35,212 nt of DNA, taken from positions 1 through 35,212 of the forward strand of contig JAFYON010000123.1 in assembly GCA_017560145.1 (NCBI GenBank), given 5' to 3'. The notes beneath the pieces are model-generated. The model saw only the letters and a list, made by a program, of their open reading frames with translations. It was not told the origin of the DNA and searched no databases. A program made the translations under genes and the position numbers. Positions 23,449 through 31,784 of the stretch are shown in pieces; position 1 is the stretch's first letter, and each line of letters begins with the position of its first letter. This stretch comes from Clostridia bacterium (lineage in GTDB: Bacteria > Bacillota > Clostridia > Oscillospirales > CAG-382).

Positions 23449-24680
23449 TTCTGTTCGATCCTTTCAAAAGAATTTTCGTTAAAATATTCCGCTCTGTTGT
23501 CCGAAACCAAAATTATCGAATTTTCGTCGCGAACCAAAGCCGAAAACGACGTCGGTATACTGTATTGCTTAATTTCGTCCGATTCTATATCGCAAACGCT
23601 CAGCACACCGGGGGAGAGGGCGTAAAGCGTGTTGCCGCAGATCATCGTATCCGAAAGCGCGGTGTCAAAGGTCGCGGTGTATTCAATACTTCCGTCGTTG
23701 CCGTAAATAACCGTTTCGGTACCGCCCGAAAGACCCTCAAGACCGTAATTGATAAGTGCGCGTGCTCCGAAGATCCTGCCCGAGAGCAATTTGTGCTCGT
23801 CAAACGAAACCTCCGAAACGATTTCGTTGTCGTTATCAAACGAGCGAAGCGTGTCGGTCGTAAGAAGCTGATATCCGTTTTCTGTGAAATATATGCCCAA
23901 GGGTATCTCGCCTATGAATTCTCTTTCAAAAAGCACGCTGTCGGAGCTAAGAGAGAAGCGCGATATCTGGGTTGCAAGATTGCCGTTTTTGGAATATTGC
24001 GCCGCAACGATAAACTCCTGACCGTTTGGCGACATTGCGGCAAAATTAACGTATTTGTCGCTGAAAAATCGCTTGTAGCGTATACGGAATTCTCCGTCGT
24101 AAACGTAAACCGCCGATCTGTAACCCTTTGCCGAGCTTACAACGCAATATTCACCGTTTGCCGAAGCGTCGACGTAATGCACCGCATAATCAAAATTGAC
24201 TCTTGCAAGGCGCGAATAGGAATTGAATATTCTTAATTCCTTGCCGCCGACGTCGTAACAGAAAATATTCTTTCCGTTTTCGAGCATTTTGGGATGGTCG
24301 AACGAAAAGCTGTCGCGCAGGATGATTTCGCCGTCCCAACCGGTAACGGTAAGTCCGTTTTCGTTAAGCACCGCCAGGTCGCCCTTGTAAATAAGACCGC
24401 GGTTGCCGGTGCTGCCGTCAAACGATATCGTACTGCCCTTAAGCGCCTCCTCGTCCTCGCCAACGTTTAAAAACTTCATCATATAATCGAAGTTGTCAAC
24501 GGTTATCTCGCTGCTGTGGAAGGAAAAGGAATATACGCCGAACAGAACGATGAACAGAAGCACCGTATAGCGCAGAAAGGACGCCTTGCGCGCAAGCTTT
24601 ATATAGTGCGATTCCACCGTGGGCGTTTCTTGCTTATTCTTTTTTGAGTTTTTGTCCTTAAACCAAGAAAAAGCTCCCAT
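23445..24680 (-). CDS. DUF5711 family membrane-anchored beta-propeller-like protein
   Basis: 411 aa. Short cytoplasmic basic segment, one TM helix at about 35-53 (FLRYTVLLFIVLFGVYSFSFH), then an extracellular all-beta region with repeated hydrophobic strands separated by Asn/Asp-Gly turns (GDLAVLNENGLTVTGWDGEI; DVGGKELRIFNSYSRL; YVYDGEFRIRYKRFF; TLYALSPGVLSVCDIES), as in WD40/PQQ-like propellers. This is the pattern of the DUF5711 proteins of Clostridia. No catalytic motif seen. Coupled to cvpA downstream, which suggests a shared envelope role. Confidence 0.78.
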   Translation of the reverse strand: MGAFSWFKDKNSKKNKQETPTVESHYIKLARKASFLRYTVLLFIVLFGVYSFSFHSSEITVDNFDYMMKFLNVGEDEEALKGSTISFDGSTGNRGLIYKGDLAVLNENGLTVTGWDGEIILRDSFSFDHPKMLENGKNIFCYDVGGKELRIFNSYSRLARVNFDYAVHYVDASANGEYCVVSSAKGYRSAVYVYDGEFRIRYKRFFSDKYVNFAAMSPNGQEFIVAAQYSKNGNLATQISRFSLSSDSVLFEREFIGEIPLGIYFTENGYQLLTTDTLRSFDNDNEIVSEVSFDEHKLLSGRIFGARALINYGLEGLSGGTETVIYGNDGSIEYTATFDTALSDTMICGNTLYALSPGVLSVCDIESDEIKQYSIPTSFSALVRDENSIILVSDNRAEYFNENSFERIEQK

Positions 24681-24702
24681 ATTTTTATCTCTTATCTTAA
24701 AA

Positions 24703-25440
24703 TTAATAGAAAACCTTATTTAACGTCAATCCCTTTGCAGGGGCGGTAATTCCCGCGTTTGCACGCTCGCGCGAGCTGATTATATCCTTTATCGGCATAA
24801 GCTTCGTGCCCGATGCCGCCTCGACAACGGTGCCGACCATTATTCTTACCATATTATAAAGGAATCCGTCTGCCGCAACGGTAAAGACGATATTGTCGCC
24901 CTCGCGCACGGCGTTAAAGTATTTGATCTCGCGCACGGCGTCGGTGATCTTCGAGCCGCTTGCCATAAACGCCGTAAAATCCTGTCTGCCGACAAATTCC
25001 TGGCAAAGCTCGTTTGCATGAGATACGTCGATAGGTCTTTGGAATTGCCACGCCGTATCTGTAGAAAACGGGTCGCGCAGGCGACTGTTGTGCACTGTGT
25101 AAATATATTCCTTGCCCTTTGCACTGTAACGGGGGTGGAAGCCCTCCTCCGCAACGCTCGCCTCAAGAACGGCAATGTCCTCGGGAAGCTTTGTGTTTAT
25201 TGCAAGGGGAAGCGAGCTTAACGGAATATCGGGCAGACCGTCACCGCTTACCAGCGCAACAAAGCCCTTTGCATGCACGCCCGAATCGGTTCTGCTGCAG
25301 CCGGTAACGTCGACCTTGCATCCGAAGACTTCTGCAGCGGCGGTTTGAAGCGCTGCCTGAACAGTTTGCTTTTCGGGTTGAACCTGCCAACCGCAGTAAT
25401 TCGTGCCCTTATATGCAATTTTTAAAATATATCCCTGCAT
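24703..25440 (-). CDS. truA: tRNA pseudouridine(38-40) synthase
   Basis: 245 aa. Isomerises uridines in the tRNA anticodon stem-loop. N-terminal LKIAYKGTNYCGWQVQPEKQTVQ, catalytic aspartate in CSRTDSGVHAKGF (D52), then HPRYSAKGKEYIYTVHN and FLYNMVRIMVGTVVEA near 205, all standard for TruA. The start lies inside the end of ecfT (19-nt overlap). The gene order ecfA1-ecfA2-ecfT-truA is that found behind the ribosomal protein operon in many Bacillota. Confidence 0.97.
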   Translation of the reverse strand: MQGYILKIAYKGTNYCGWQVQPEKQTVQAALQTAAAEVFGCKVDVTGCSRTDSGVHAKGFVALVSGDGLPDIPLSSLPLAINTKLPEDIAVLEASVAEEGFHPRYSAKGKEYIYTVHNSRLRDPFSTDTAWQFQRPIDVSHANELCQEFVGRQDFTAFMASGSKITDAVREIKYFNAVREGDNIVFTVAADGFLYNMVRIMVGTVVEAASGTKLMPIKDIISSRERANAGITAPAKGLTLNKVFY

Positions 25441-26267
25441 AATTCGACTATTCCCGCGATCGTTATATTATTAATGAAAAATATACCTACTGTAAGAAGG
25501 GTGGTGAAGGTGAAGAAAATATAATCGCGCGCACACGCCTTCATCACCTTAAGCTTGGTTCTTCCCTCGCCTCCGTGATAGCAACGGCATTCCATTGCAT
25601 CGGCGAGCTCCTCGGCACGGCGAACCGCCGAAACGAAGAGGGGAATGAGTATCGGCACAAGCGCCTTTACACGGCGAAGAAGGTTTCCGCTTTCAAAATC
25701 GGCACAGCGTGCCTTCTGCGCAGAGATTATCTTGTTCGTTTCCTCGATAAGTGTCGGAATAAAACGAAGCGCGATAGACATCATCATCGCAAACTCGTGA
25801 ACCGGCACGCGGATGAGCTTCAGCGGCGAAAGCACGCTTTCGATCGCATCGGTAAGCTCAAGAGGGCTTGTGGTGAGCGATATAAGCACGCTCGAGCCCA
25901 AAACGAGCGAGAGCAAGCGCAAAAGCATCATCACGGCACTGCGGATGCCTTCCTGATATATAGTTATAAATTTCCAGTCAACAAGCGGTTCGCTTTCACC
26001 CGTTGTGAAAAACAGATTTATCAACGCAGTAAAGATAAGCACGAAAATAAGCGGCTTTACCGATTTTAAAAGTATACGGAGCTTTACGCCCGAAACTGCG
26101 ATAAGAAAAACGGTAAACATAATCGATACCGCCGCCGCAAGCTCGGTGCTTGCAACAAGCACGAGTATCAAATACTCGACAAGTATCAAAAGCTTTATTC
26201 TCGGATCTGTGCGGTGCAAAAGTGAATTTCCGGGATAATATTGACCGAACGTTACGTCTTTAAGCAT
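25422..26267 (-). CDS. ecfT: Energy-coupling factor transporter transmembrane protein
   Basis: T component of a group II ECF vitamin/metal transporter, 281 aa, about five to six TM segments. It joins the two ATPases to interchangeable S components. FGQYYPGNSLLHRTDPRIKLL at the N-terminus and two coupling motifs in cytoplasmic helices: AQKARCADF near 188 and AMECRCYHGGEGRT near 228. The second motif is usually AMEARCY; here Ala is replaced by Cys. Overlaps truA, and lies 31 nt after ecfA2. No S component gene is in the window. Confidence 0.94.
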   Translation of the reverse strand: MLKDVTFGQYYPGNSLLHRTDPRIKLLILVEYLILVLVASTELAAAVSIMFTVFLIAVSGVKLRILLKSVKPLIFVLIFTALINLFFTTGESEPLVDWKFITIYQEGIRSAVMMLLRLLSLVLGSSVLISLTTSPLELTDAIESVLSPLKLIRVPVHEFAMMMSIALRFIPTLIEETNKIISAQKARCADFESGNLLRRVKALVPILIPLFVSAVRRAEELADAMECRCYHGGEGRTKLKVMKACARDYIFFTFTTLLTVGIFFINNITIAGIVELCRDIF

Positions 26268-26298
26268 ATTGTTCGTCCTAAGTCTGCCCGTTTGCGGT

Positions 26299-27159
26299 TT
26301 ATCGGGCGTTGATCAATTTCTCGATTTCCTTTTTTGCATAGCCAACGCTGTATACGTCGGTGCTGTTAACAAGATCGCGCTTTTTAAGCTCGATAAAGAG
26401 CTTCGTTATCTGAGGCAGGTCAAGCCTTGCATCAAAAAGCTTTTCCGCCTGCATAAATATTTCCTCAACGCCGCCGTGCATATATATCTCGCCGTCCTTC
26501 ATAACAAGGATCTCGTCGGCATATTTTGCAATATCCTCCATACTGTGCGAGATTATAAGCAGAGTTGCGCCATAGGTGTTTTTATATTCCACCAAGCCCG
26601 AAAGGATCTCCTCCTTGCCCTTGGGGTCAAGTCCTGCGGCAGGCTCGTCAAGCACCAACACCTCGGGACGCATTGCAAGCACACCTGCAATTGCGGCGCG
26701 CCTTTTCTGTCCGCCCGAAAGCTCAAACGGCGAGCGCTTTAATTCCTTTTCGCTAAGACCGCAAAATTCTGCGGCGAGCTTGACGCGCTTTTTGATCTCC
26801 TCGTCCGAAAGCTTCATATTCTTCGGACCGAAGGCGATATCCGCCTCGACCGTTTCGTCGAAAAGCTGATATTCGGGATATTGGAAAACCAATCCGACGC
26901 GACTGCGTATTTTTATCATTTCCTTGGGCTTAGCCCAAATGCTTTCTCCGTCAAGCAAAATTTCGCCGCTCGTCGGCTTTAAAAGTCCGTTTGTAAGCGA
27001 AGCAAGCGTGCTTTTGCCGCTTCCCGTATGGCCGATAATTCCGGTTATCTCGCCCTTGGGGAAGGACACGGTTATATCGTTAAGCGCCGCCTTGCGAAAG
27101 GGCGAGCCTTCGCCGTAGATAACGCTTACGTTTTTAAATTCAAGAGCGTAATTTTTCAT
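26299..27159 (-). CDS. ecfA2: Energy-coupling factor transporter ATPase EcfA2
   Basis: ABC-type ATPase, 286 aa. Walker A GHTGSGKST near 43, Q-loop VFQYPEYQLFDETV, signature LSGGQKRRAAIAGVLAM, Walker B VLVLDEPAAGLDP, and H-loop ISHSMEDIAKYAD. The PEYQLFDETVEADIAFG segment is typical of EcfA2. The start overlaps the ecfA1 stop by four bases (ATGA). Confidence 0.95.
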   Translation of the reverse strand: MKNYALEFKNVSVIYGEGSPFRKAALNDITVSFPKGEITGIIGHTGSGKSTLASLTNGLLKPTSGEILLDGESIWAKPKEMIKIRSRVGLVFQYPEYQLFDETVEADIAFGPKNMKLSDEEIKKRVKLAAEFCGLSEKELKRSPFELSGGQKRRAAIAGVLAMRPEVLVLDEPAAGLDPKGKEEILSGLVEYKNTYGATLLIISHSMEDIAKYADEILVMKDGEIYMHGGVEEIFMQAEKLFDARLDLPQITKLFIELKKRDLVNSTDVYSVGYAKKEIEKLINAR

Positions 27160-27995
27160 TTCTGCCCTCCGATGAACGCGTCAATCACGTCGGCGGCATC
27201 CATGGCGTGCAAAACGCCGCGCGGAAGCTCAAATCCGTCCTGCTCGAGCTGATAAAGCAATTCTGTAACCTGCGGTACCGCAAGCGAAACCGCCTTAAGC
27301 TCCTCGACCTTCGAAAAGATCTCCTTCGGAGTGCCGTCCGCAATAATTTCGCCCTCGTTCATAACGACGATCCTGTCTGCCTCGACAGCCTCGTTCATAT
27401 AGTGTGTGATGGTGACAACGGTAATGCCGATCTCCTTATTAAGGCGCTTCATTGCCGCAACGATCTCTTTTCTGCCCGTGGGGTCGAGCATTGCGGTCGC
27501 CTCGTCAAAAACAATACATTCGGGACTCATCGCAAGAACACCGGCAATGGCGATCCTTTGCTTTTGTCCGCCCGAAAGCTTGTGGGTGGCGTGCTTGGCG
27601 TAATCGGTCATATCGACCGTCTTCAACGCCTCGTCGACACGTCTGCGGATCTCCTCACGCGGGTAGCCGAGGTTTTCGGGTGCAAACGCAACGTCCTCCT
27701 CGACAATGCTTGCAACAAGCTGATTGTCGGGGTTCTGGAACACCATGCCGCATTTTTTGCGGATGTCGAACGAAAGATTTTCGTTTGCGGTGTCCATTCC
27801 GTCAACAAGGATCTGACCCTCCGTCGGCTCGTAAATGCCGCAAAGAAGCTTTGCAAGGGTGCTTTTGCCGCAACCGTTGTGACCGAGAATGGCAACGTAG
27901 CTGCCCTTTTCAATCTTAAGGTCGAGTCCTTTTATTACTTTGTCCTCTTCGGGCGAATAGTAAAATTCAACACCGCGAGCTTCAATGAAAGACAT
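27156..27995 (-). CDS. ecfA1: Energy-coupling factor transporter ATPase EcfA1
   Basis: ABC-type ATPase, 279 aa, partner of EcfA2 in the ECF heterodimer. Walker A GHNGCGKST near 38, Q-loop VFQNPDNQLVASIVEEDVAFAPENLG, signature LSGGQKQRIAIAGVLAM, Walker B CIVFDEATAMLDP and THYMNEAVEADRIVVM. The PDNQ segment marks the EcfA1 type. RBS AGAGG. First gene of the minus-strand run that extends to 15328; the structured repeat region lies upstream of it, and no convincing promoter was seen there. Confidence 0.95.
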   Translation of the reverse strand: MSFIEARGVEFYYSPEEDKVIKGLDLKIEKGSYVAILGHNGCGKSTLAKLLCGIYEPTEGQILVDGMDTANENLSFDIRKKCGMVFQNPDNQLVASIVEEDVAFAPENLGYPREEIRRRVDEALKTVDMTDYAKHATHKLSGGQKQRIAIAGVLAMSPECIVFDEATAMLDPTGRKEIVAAMKRLNKEIGITVVTITHYMNEAVEADRIVVMNEGEIIADGTPKEIFSKVEELKAVSLAVPQVTELLYQLEQDGFELPRGVLHAMDAADVIDAFIGGQK

Positions 27996-28013
27996 AAAAA
28001 CCTCTGCGTTTTG

Positions 28014-28048
28014 AAGTAATAAGTAATAGTGAATAGTGAATAAGTGAG
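28014..28048. repeat. Five tandem heptamers
   Basis: Consecutive units AAGTAAT, AAGTAAT, AGTGAAT, AGTGAAT, AAGTGAG fill 28014-28048 without gaps. They border the hairpin series that follows and lie just upstream of ecfA1. Confidence 0.75.
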
Positions 28049-28051
28049 GTA

Positions 28052-28260
28052 GCCTTTCGTCCCGAAAGGCATTTTCATTGTATTTTCAGTTCAAAATGCA
28101 ACGCATTTTTAAAATAAAAATCCTCATAAAAATCCGCGACATGCGCGTGGATTTTTATACCTTGGATGTTCGCAACCTTGGACAAGCCGAAGGCGCGCAC
28201 AAGGTTGGCGCGAGCGCACGGACATCCAACAAACCGATTAAAACGCTTGCCGTTTTAATC
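28052..28260. repeat. Series of five hairpins (candidate dispersed palindromic element or structured RNA)
   Basis: Gene-free stretch between ecfA1 and the methyltransferase. Hairpins: GCCTTTCG/CGAAAGGC (28052-28070, 3-nt loop); AAAATGC/GCATTTT (28093-28109, 3-nt loop); AAAAATCC/GGATTTTT (28128-28156); a nested pair TTGGATGT/ACATCCAA (28162-28169 with 28222-28229) enclosing CAACCTTG/CAAGGTTG (28173-28180 with 28200-28207); and GATTAAAACG/CGTTTTAATC (28236-28260, 5-nt loop). Apart from one 103-aa frame with no ribosome binding site there is no coding sign. Confidence 0.7.
28236..28260 (-). terminator. Hairpin directly behind the methyltransferase gene, possible terminator
   Basis: Perfect 10-bp stem GATTAAAACG/CGTTTTAATC, 12 nt after the TGA on the minus strand, followed by GGTTTGTTGG, a poor T-tract. 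May stop the ruv-methyltransferase transcript only partly. Confidence 0.45.
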
Positions 28261-28272
28261 GAAAGCGAAGCG

Positions 28273-29130
28273 TCACGGTGTCCACCGACTTGCAGAGCCG
28301 CAAGGCAAAACCTCGCCGCTCGATTCAACCGGCAAGCCGATCTCCTGACTGTCTACCGTACCGCCGAGATGACGGGTGTTCTTTCTTAATACATAGCCGT
28401 TTGCGGCAGGGGAAAGACCGGTAGTATAGGAATTAAGAAGCACGAAAAGGGGATTGTCGGAAAGCACCTGACAAACAAGGCTTACAAGCTCGTCAAGGCA
28501 TTCCTCGATAACCCATTTTTCGCCGCCGGGACCGCGTCCGAACGAGGGAGGGTCGAGAATAACGGCGTCGTATTTGTTGCCGCGTCTGATTTCGCGCGCA
28601 ACGAATTTAAAGCAATCGTCAACGATATATCTGATCTTGTTTTGCGGAATCTCCGAAAGCTCGGCATTGCGCTTTGCCTTTGCAACGATACCCTTCGATG
28701 CATCGACGTGGCAAACGAACGCGCCTGCCTTTGCCGCCGCAACGCTTGCGCCGCCCGTGTAGGCAAAGAGATTTAAAAGCTTTATTTCTCTTCCGCTGTT
28801 TTTAATGAGCTTGGTGAACCAATCCCAGTTCGCCGCTTGCTCGGGGAATAGACCCGTGTGCTTAAAGCCCATAGGCGAAATGCCGAATTTAAGATCACCG
28901 TAGGAAATGATCCATTCCTCGGGAACGTCCTTTTTCACCCATTCGCCACCGCCCGAGCGCGAGCGACGGTAAATGCCGTCTGCCTTCTTCCAGCCCGAAA
29001 GATTGCGTTCCCCGTTCCAGATAACCTGAGGGTCGGGTCTTATCAAGGTGAAATCGCCCCATTTTTCCAAGCGTTCACCGCCGTTTGCATCAACCAAACG
29101 GTATTCTTTCCAATTATTTGCAACAAACAT
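28273..29130 (-). CDS. Class I SAM-dependent methyltransferase, RlmI/RlmK-like (rRNA cytosine or guanine methyltransferase family)
   Basis: 285 aa. After an N-terminal beta region (WKEYRLVDANGGERLEKWGDFTLIRPDP) and FKHTGLFPEQAANWDWF, the SAM-binding motif NLFAYTGGASVAAAKAGA is followed by the acidic HVDASKG and by DAVILDPPSFGRG, the motif IV of RNA methyltransferases of the RlmI/RlmKL group. The C-terminus ELPV-type ending (EIGLPVESSGEVLPCGSASRW) agrees with the family, so it is complete despite the repeat region just behind. No PUA domain is present. It starts 10 nt after the ruvB stop, in the same operon. The exact rRNA target is not known. Confidence 0.87.
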   Translation of the reverse strand: MFVANNWKEYRLVDANGGERLEKWGDFTLIRPDPQVIWNGERNLSGWKKADGIYRRSRSGGGEWVKKDVPEEWIISYGDLKFGISPMGFKHTGLFPEQAANWDWFTKLIKNSGREIKLLNLFAYTGGASVAAAKAGAFVCHVDASKGIVAKAKRNAELSEIPQNKIRYIVDDCFKFVAREIRRGNKYDAVILDPPSFGRGPGGEKWVIEECLDELVSLVCQVLSDNPLFVLLNSYTTGLSPAANGYVLRKNTRHLGGTVDSQEIGLPVESSGEVLPCGSASRWTP

Positions 29131-29140
29131 AATTACACCT

Positions 29141-30220
29141 TTAATTTTCGTCGGTAAAGCTTATCTGCTCGGTCATACCCATCGGAACCTCCAACGCGAG
29201 GTGACGGTATGCGCCCGCAGTCGCGCATCTTCCGCGCGGCGTGCGGTTAAGAAATCCGAGCTGAAGCAGATAGGGCTCGTAAACGTCCTCGAGCGTGATC
29301 GCCTCTTCGCCGATGACCGCCGCAAGTGTTTCCAAGCCAACGGGACCGCCGTTGAAATGCTTGATGATCGCGGTGAGCATCCTTCTGTCGACCGAATCAA
29401 GCCCGAGCGCATCGACCTCGAGCGCATCAAGCGCCTTGCGAGTGATATCAAAATCGATAACGCCGTTTCCTTCAACTATCGCAAAGTCGCGCACGCGCTT
29501 TAAAAATCTGTTGGCGATACGCGGTGTTCCTCTCGAGCGGAGCGCGATCTCGTAAGCGCCGTCCGCGGTTATCGGAACGCCGAGAATTCCTGCCGAGCGA
29601 GTGATGATGAGCGCAAGATCCTCGGGCGAATAAAGCTCGAGTCTGAACGACATACCGAATCTGTCGCGGAGCGGCGAGGAAAGCTGACCTGCTCTCGTCG
29701 TAGCGCCGATAAGCGTAAAGGGCTTAAGCGGAATACGTATCGAGCGAGCCGAGGGACCCTTGCCCATCATAAGGTCGAGTGCAAAATCCTCCATCGCGGG
29801 GTAAAGCACCTCTTCGACCTGACGGGGAAGACGGTGTATTTCGTCGATAAACAAAATATCGTTTCTTTCAAGCGTGGTAAGCAACGCGGCAAGGTCGCCC
29901 GCCTTTTCAATGGCAGGACCGCTCGTTACCTTAAGGTTAACGCCAAGCTCGCCTGCGATTATGCAGGAAAGCGTGGTCTTACCAAGACCGGGAGGGCCGT
30001 GAAGCAAAACGTGGTCGAGCGAATCCCCGCGTGAAGCGGCGGCTTTTATAAATATCGAAAGGTTGTCCTTAACCTTTTGCTGACCGACGTATTCGTTAAG
30101 CGTCTTCGGACGCAGAGAGAATTCGTTTTCGATATCCTCGGCAGAAAATTCCGCGCCGGTAATACGGCTTTCGAAATCAAAATCCTCGGAATAATCGGGA
30201 ATTTTCGAATTAATAGGCAT
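29141..30220 (-). CDS. ruvB: Holliday junction branch migration DNA helicase RuvB
   Basis: 359 aa. AAA+ motor of the RuvAB complex. N-terminal [20 protein letters not shown], Walker [10 protein letters not shown] (75-83), Walker [17 protein letters not shown], sensor GATTRAG, and the C-terminal winged helix ([22 protein letters not shown]) that contacts DNA. About 20 extra N-terminal acidic residues compared with short RuvBs are common. The ATG follows the ruvA stop with no gap (TAAATG), with GGAGG inside the end of ruvA. Confidence 0.98.
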   Translation of the reverse strand: MPINSKIPDYSEDFDFESRITGAEFSAEDIENEFSLRPKTLNEYVGQQKVKDNLSIFIKAAASRGDSLDHVLLHGPPGLGKTTLSCIIAGELGVNLKVTSGPAIEKAGDLAALLTTLERNDILFIDEIHRLPRQVEEVLYPAMEDFALDLMMGKGPSARSIRIPLKPFTLIGATTRAGQLSSPLRDRFGMSFRLELYSPEDLALIITRSAGILGVPITADGAYEIALRSRGTPRIANRFLKRVRDFAIVEGNGVIDFDITRKALDALEVDALGLDSVDRRMLTAIIKHFNGGPVGLETLAAVIGEEAITLEDVYEPYLLQLGFLNRTPRGRCATAGAYRHLALEVPMGMTEQISFTDEN

Positions 30221-30820
30221 TTATCGTCCTGCCTCCTTTCCCAATATGCGCAGGGTCTGGGCAATAAGCTCCTCAAGCGGAAGCGAGCAATCGAGCTTCT
30301 TTACGGTGTCCGAAACCTTTGCACGGGGGAAGCCGTAAAGGGCAAGCGTGTCGATTACCTGACCGATCTTTTCGGGATCCTTTTCTGCCGCGGCTGCGGT
30401 GAAGGTCATATCGTCGGAGGTGATTTTATCCTTAAGCTCGATAATAAGCTTTTGTGCGGTCTTAAGACCGATACCGGGTGCACGGGAAATGGTTTTTGCA
30501 TCGCCGCTTGCAACCGCTTGGCGAAGCTCATCGGGCGAGAAGGTGCCGAGGATCGAAATACCTGCCTTGGGGCCGATGCCCGAAACCGAGATGAGCCTTG
30601 TGAAAAGGTTAAGCTCGTCCTCCTCCGAAAAACCGTAAAGCGCAATATTGTCCTCGCTCACTGCCATATAGGTGTATAAAAGCACGTCTTTTCCGGCCTT
30701 TGCCGAAAGCTTTTGTGCGGTCGTAACCGAGATCCCCATTTTGAATCCGACTCCGCCGCAATCGATAACGGCGTATTCGGCTGTAAGCGATGCGAGAGTT
30801 CCGTGTATAAAATGTATCAT
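30221..30820 (-). CDS. ruvA: Holliday junction DNA-binding subunit RuvA
   Basis: 199 aa. OB-fold domain I (MIHFIHGTLASLTAEYAVIDCGGVGFKM), tandem helix-hairpin-helix domain II (ISVSGIGPKAGISILG and ISRAPGIGLKTAQKLIIELKDK), and a C-terminal UBA-like domain III (DTLALYGFPRAKVSDTVKKL) that binds RuvB. AAGGAG upstream. Between ruvC and ruvB in the standard order. Confidence 0.98.
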   Translation of the reverse strand: MIHFIHGTLASLTAEYAVIDCGGVGFKMGISVTTAQKLSAKAGKDVLLYTYMAVSEDNIALYGFSEEDELNLFTRLISVSGIGPKAGISILGTFSPDELRQAVASGDAKTISRAPGIGLKTAQKLIIELKDKITSDDMTFTAAAAEKDPEKIGQVIDTLALYGFPRAKVSDTVKKLDCSLPLEELIAQTLRILGKEAGR

Positions 30821-30847
30821 TTTTAACTCCTTCTCGGTTTGACCCCG

Positions 30848-31327
30848 TTATCTGTAGTTGGTGATTCGCGTGCCGTGGCAAAGAGCAAGCGCAAGCGCGT
30901 CGGCGGTGTCGTCGGGCTTAGGTGTTTCGTTAAGACCGAGCATCAGACGCACCATATACTGAACCTGCTGCTTTTCGGCTCTGCCATATCCGACAACCGA
31001 GCTCTTTACCTCAAGCGGTGTGTATTCGTAAATATCGATTCCGCATTTTTGTGCCGCAAGCAAGATAACGCCTCTTGCCATCGACACGTCGATCGCGGTG
31101 GTGATGTTGTTGTTAAAGAATATCTCCTCGATAACCATACAGTCGGGCTTGCATTTGGTGATAAGCTCGATCATCGAGTCGTATATCTCCTCAAGCCTCT
31201 TTTCGATCATCTGCTTGGGCGCGGTGGTTATCGCGCCGTATTCAATTGCGCGGTACTTATCTCCGCTTTTCATAACCAACCCAAAGCCGATCGTCGCCAG
31301 CCCCGGGTCGATGCCCAATATAAGCAT
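30848..31327 (-). CDS. ruvC: Crossover junction endodeoxyribonuclease RuvC
   Basis: 159 aa, RNase H-fold resolvase of Holliday junctions. The acidic active site is visible: D7 in LGIDPGLATIGFG, Glu in MVIEEIFFNNN, and the C-terminal pair in KPDDTADALALALCH. YGRAEKQQVQYMV matches the DNA-contact helix. First gene of the ruvCAB-methyltransferase operon; ruvA starts 27 nt after it. Confidence 0.97.
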   Translation of the reverse strand: MLILGIDPGLATIGFGLVMKSGDKYRAIEYGAITTAPKQMIEKRLEEIYDSMIELITKCKPDCMVIEEIFFNNNITTAIDVSMARGVILLAAQKCGIDIYEYTPLEVKSSVVGYGRAEKQQVQYMVRLMLGLNETPKPDDTADALALALCHGTRITNYR

Positions 31328-31388
31328 AATCCACCGTCGAAAAAATTAGTTTTTGGGTATATTCCTACATTATATATTTAATCAGTGT

Positions 31389-31417
31389 ATTTTAACATAT
31401 TTTTTTCTTTCCGTCAA
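31389..31417 (-). promoter_or_regulatory. Sigma-A promoter for ruvCAB
   Basis: Minus strand TTGACG (31412-31417), 17-nt spacer, TAAAAT (31389-31394), about 60 nt upstream of ruvC. A second TATAAT nearer the gene lacks a good -35. Confidence 0.65.
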
Positions 31418-31467
31418 CCAATTAACATTGAATTAACATCGAAATTGTAAAAAAAATAAAAACACTA

Positions 31468-31496
31468 TTGTAATTTTGAAATTTTTCCATTATTAT
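31468..31496 (+). promoter_or_regulatory. Sigma-A promoter for acpP
   Basis: TTGTAA (31468-31473), 17-nt spacer, TATTAT (31491-31496), about 57 nt upstream of acpP. The whole 31328-31553 interval is AT-rich and holds only this and the divergent ruvC promoter; no FapR- or FabT-like site was recognised. Confidence 0.6.
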
Positions 31497-31553
31497 AGGA
31501 GTGTAAAAATAAGTAAAGGTTAAATTTTCTTAAACAGAAAGGAACAATTTATT

Positions 31554-31784
31554 ATGCAAATGATCGAAAGAGTAAAGGCAGTAGTAGCAAAGCAGCTCCG
31601 TATGGACGTTTCCGAAATCGCAGACGATGCAGCTATCGTTGAGGATCTCGGCGCAGACAGCCTTGATATCGTTGAAATGCTTATGACTCTCGAGGATGAG
31701 CTCGACATCATCATCCCCGACGACGCAACCGGCCTTCGTACCGTAAAGGACGTTGCGGACTTCATTGACAATGAAGTCAAATAA
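31554..31784 (+). CDS. acpP: Acyl carrier protein
   Basis: 76 aa, acidic four-helix carrier of fatty acid synthesis. DLGADSLDIVEML holds the phosphopantetheine-attachment Ser36. GAAAGGA lies 10 nt before the ATG; an in-frame ATG two codons later is possible. The usual fatty-acid neighbours (fabF, fabD, rnc) are not next to it; instead a phosphatase gene overlaps its 3' end. It is the likely housekeeping ACP because of the standard sequence, but a second specialised ACP cannot be ruled out. Confidence 0.95.
   Translation: MQMIERVKAVVAKQLRMDVSEIADDAAIVEDLGADSLDIVEMLMTLEDELDIIIPDDATGLRTVKDVADFIDNEVK

Noticed and set aside
28078..28389. 103-codon plus-strand frame in the repeat region
   Set aside because: It runs through several hairpins and into the antisense of the methyltransferase, with no ribosome binding site.
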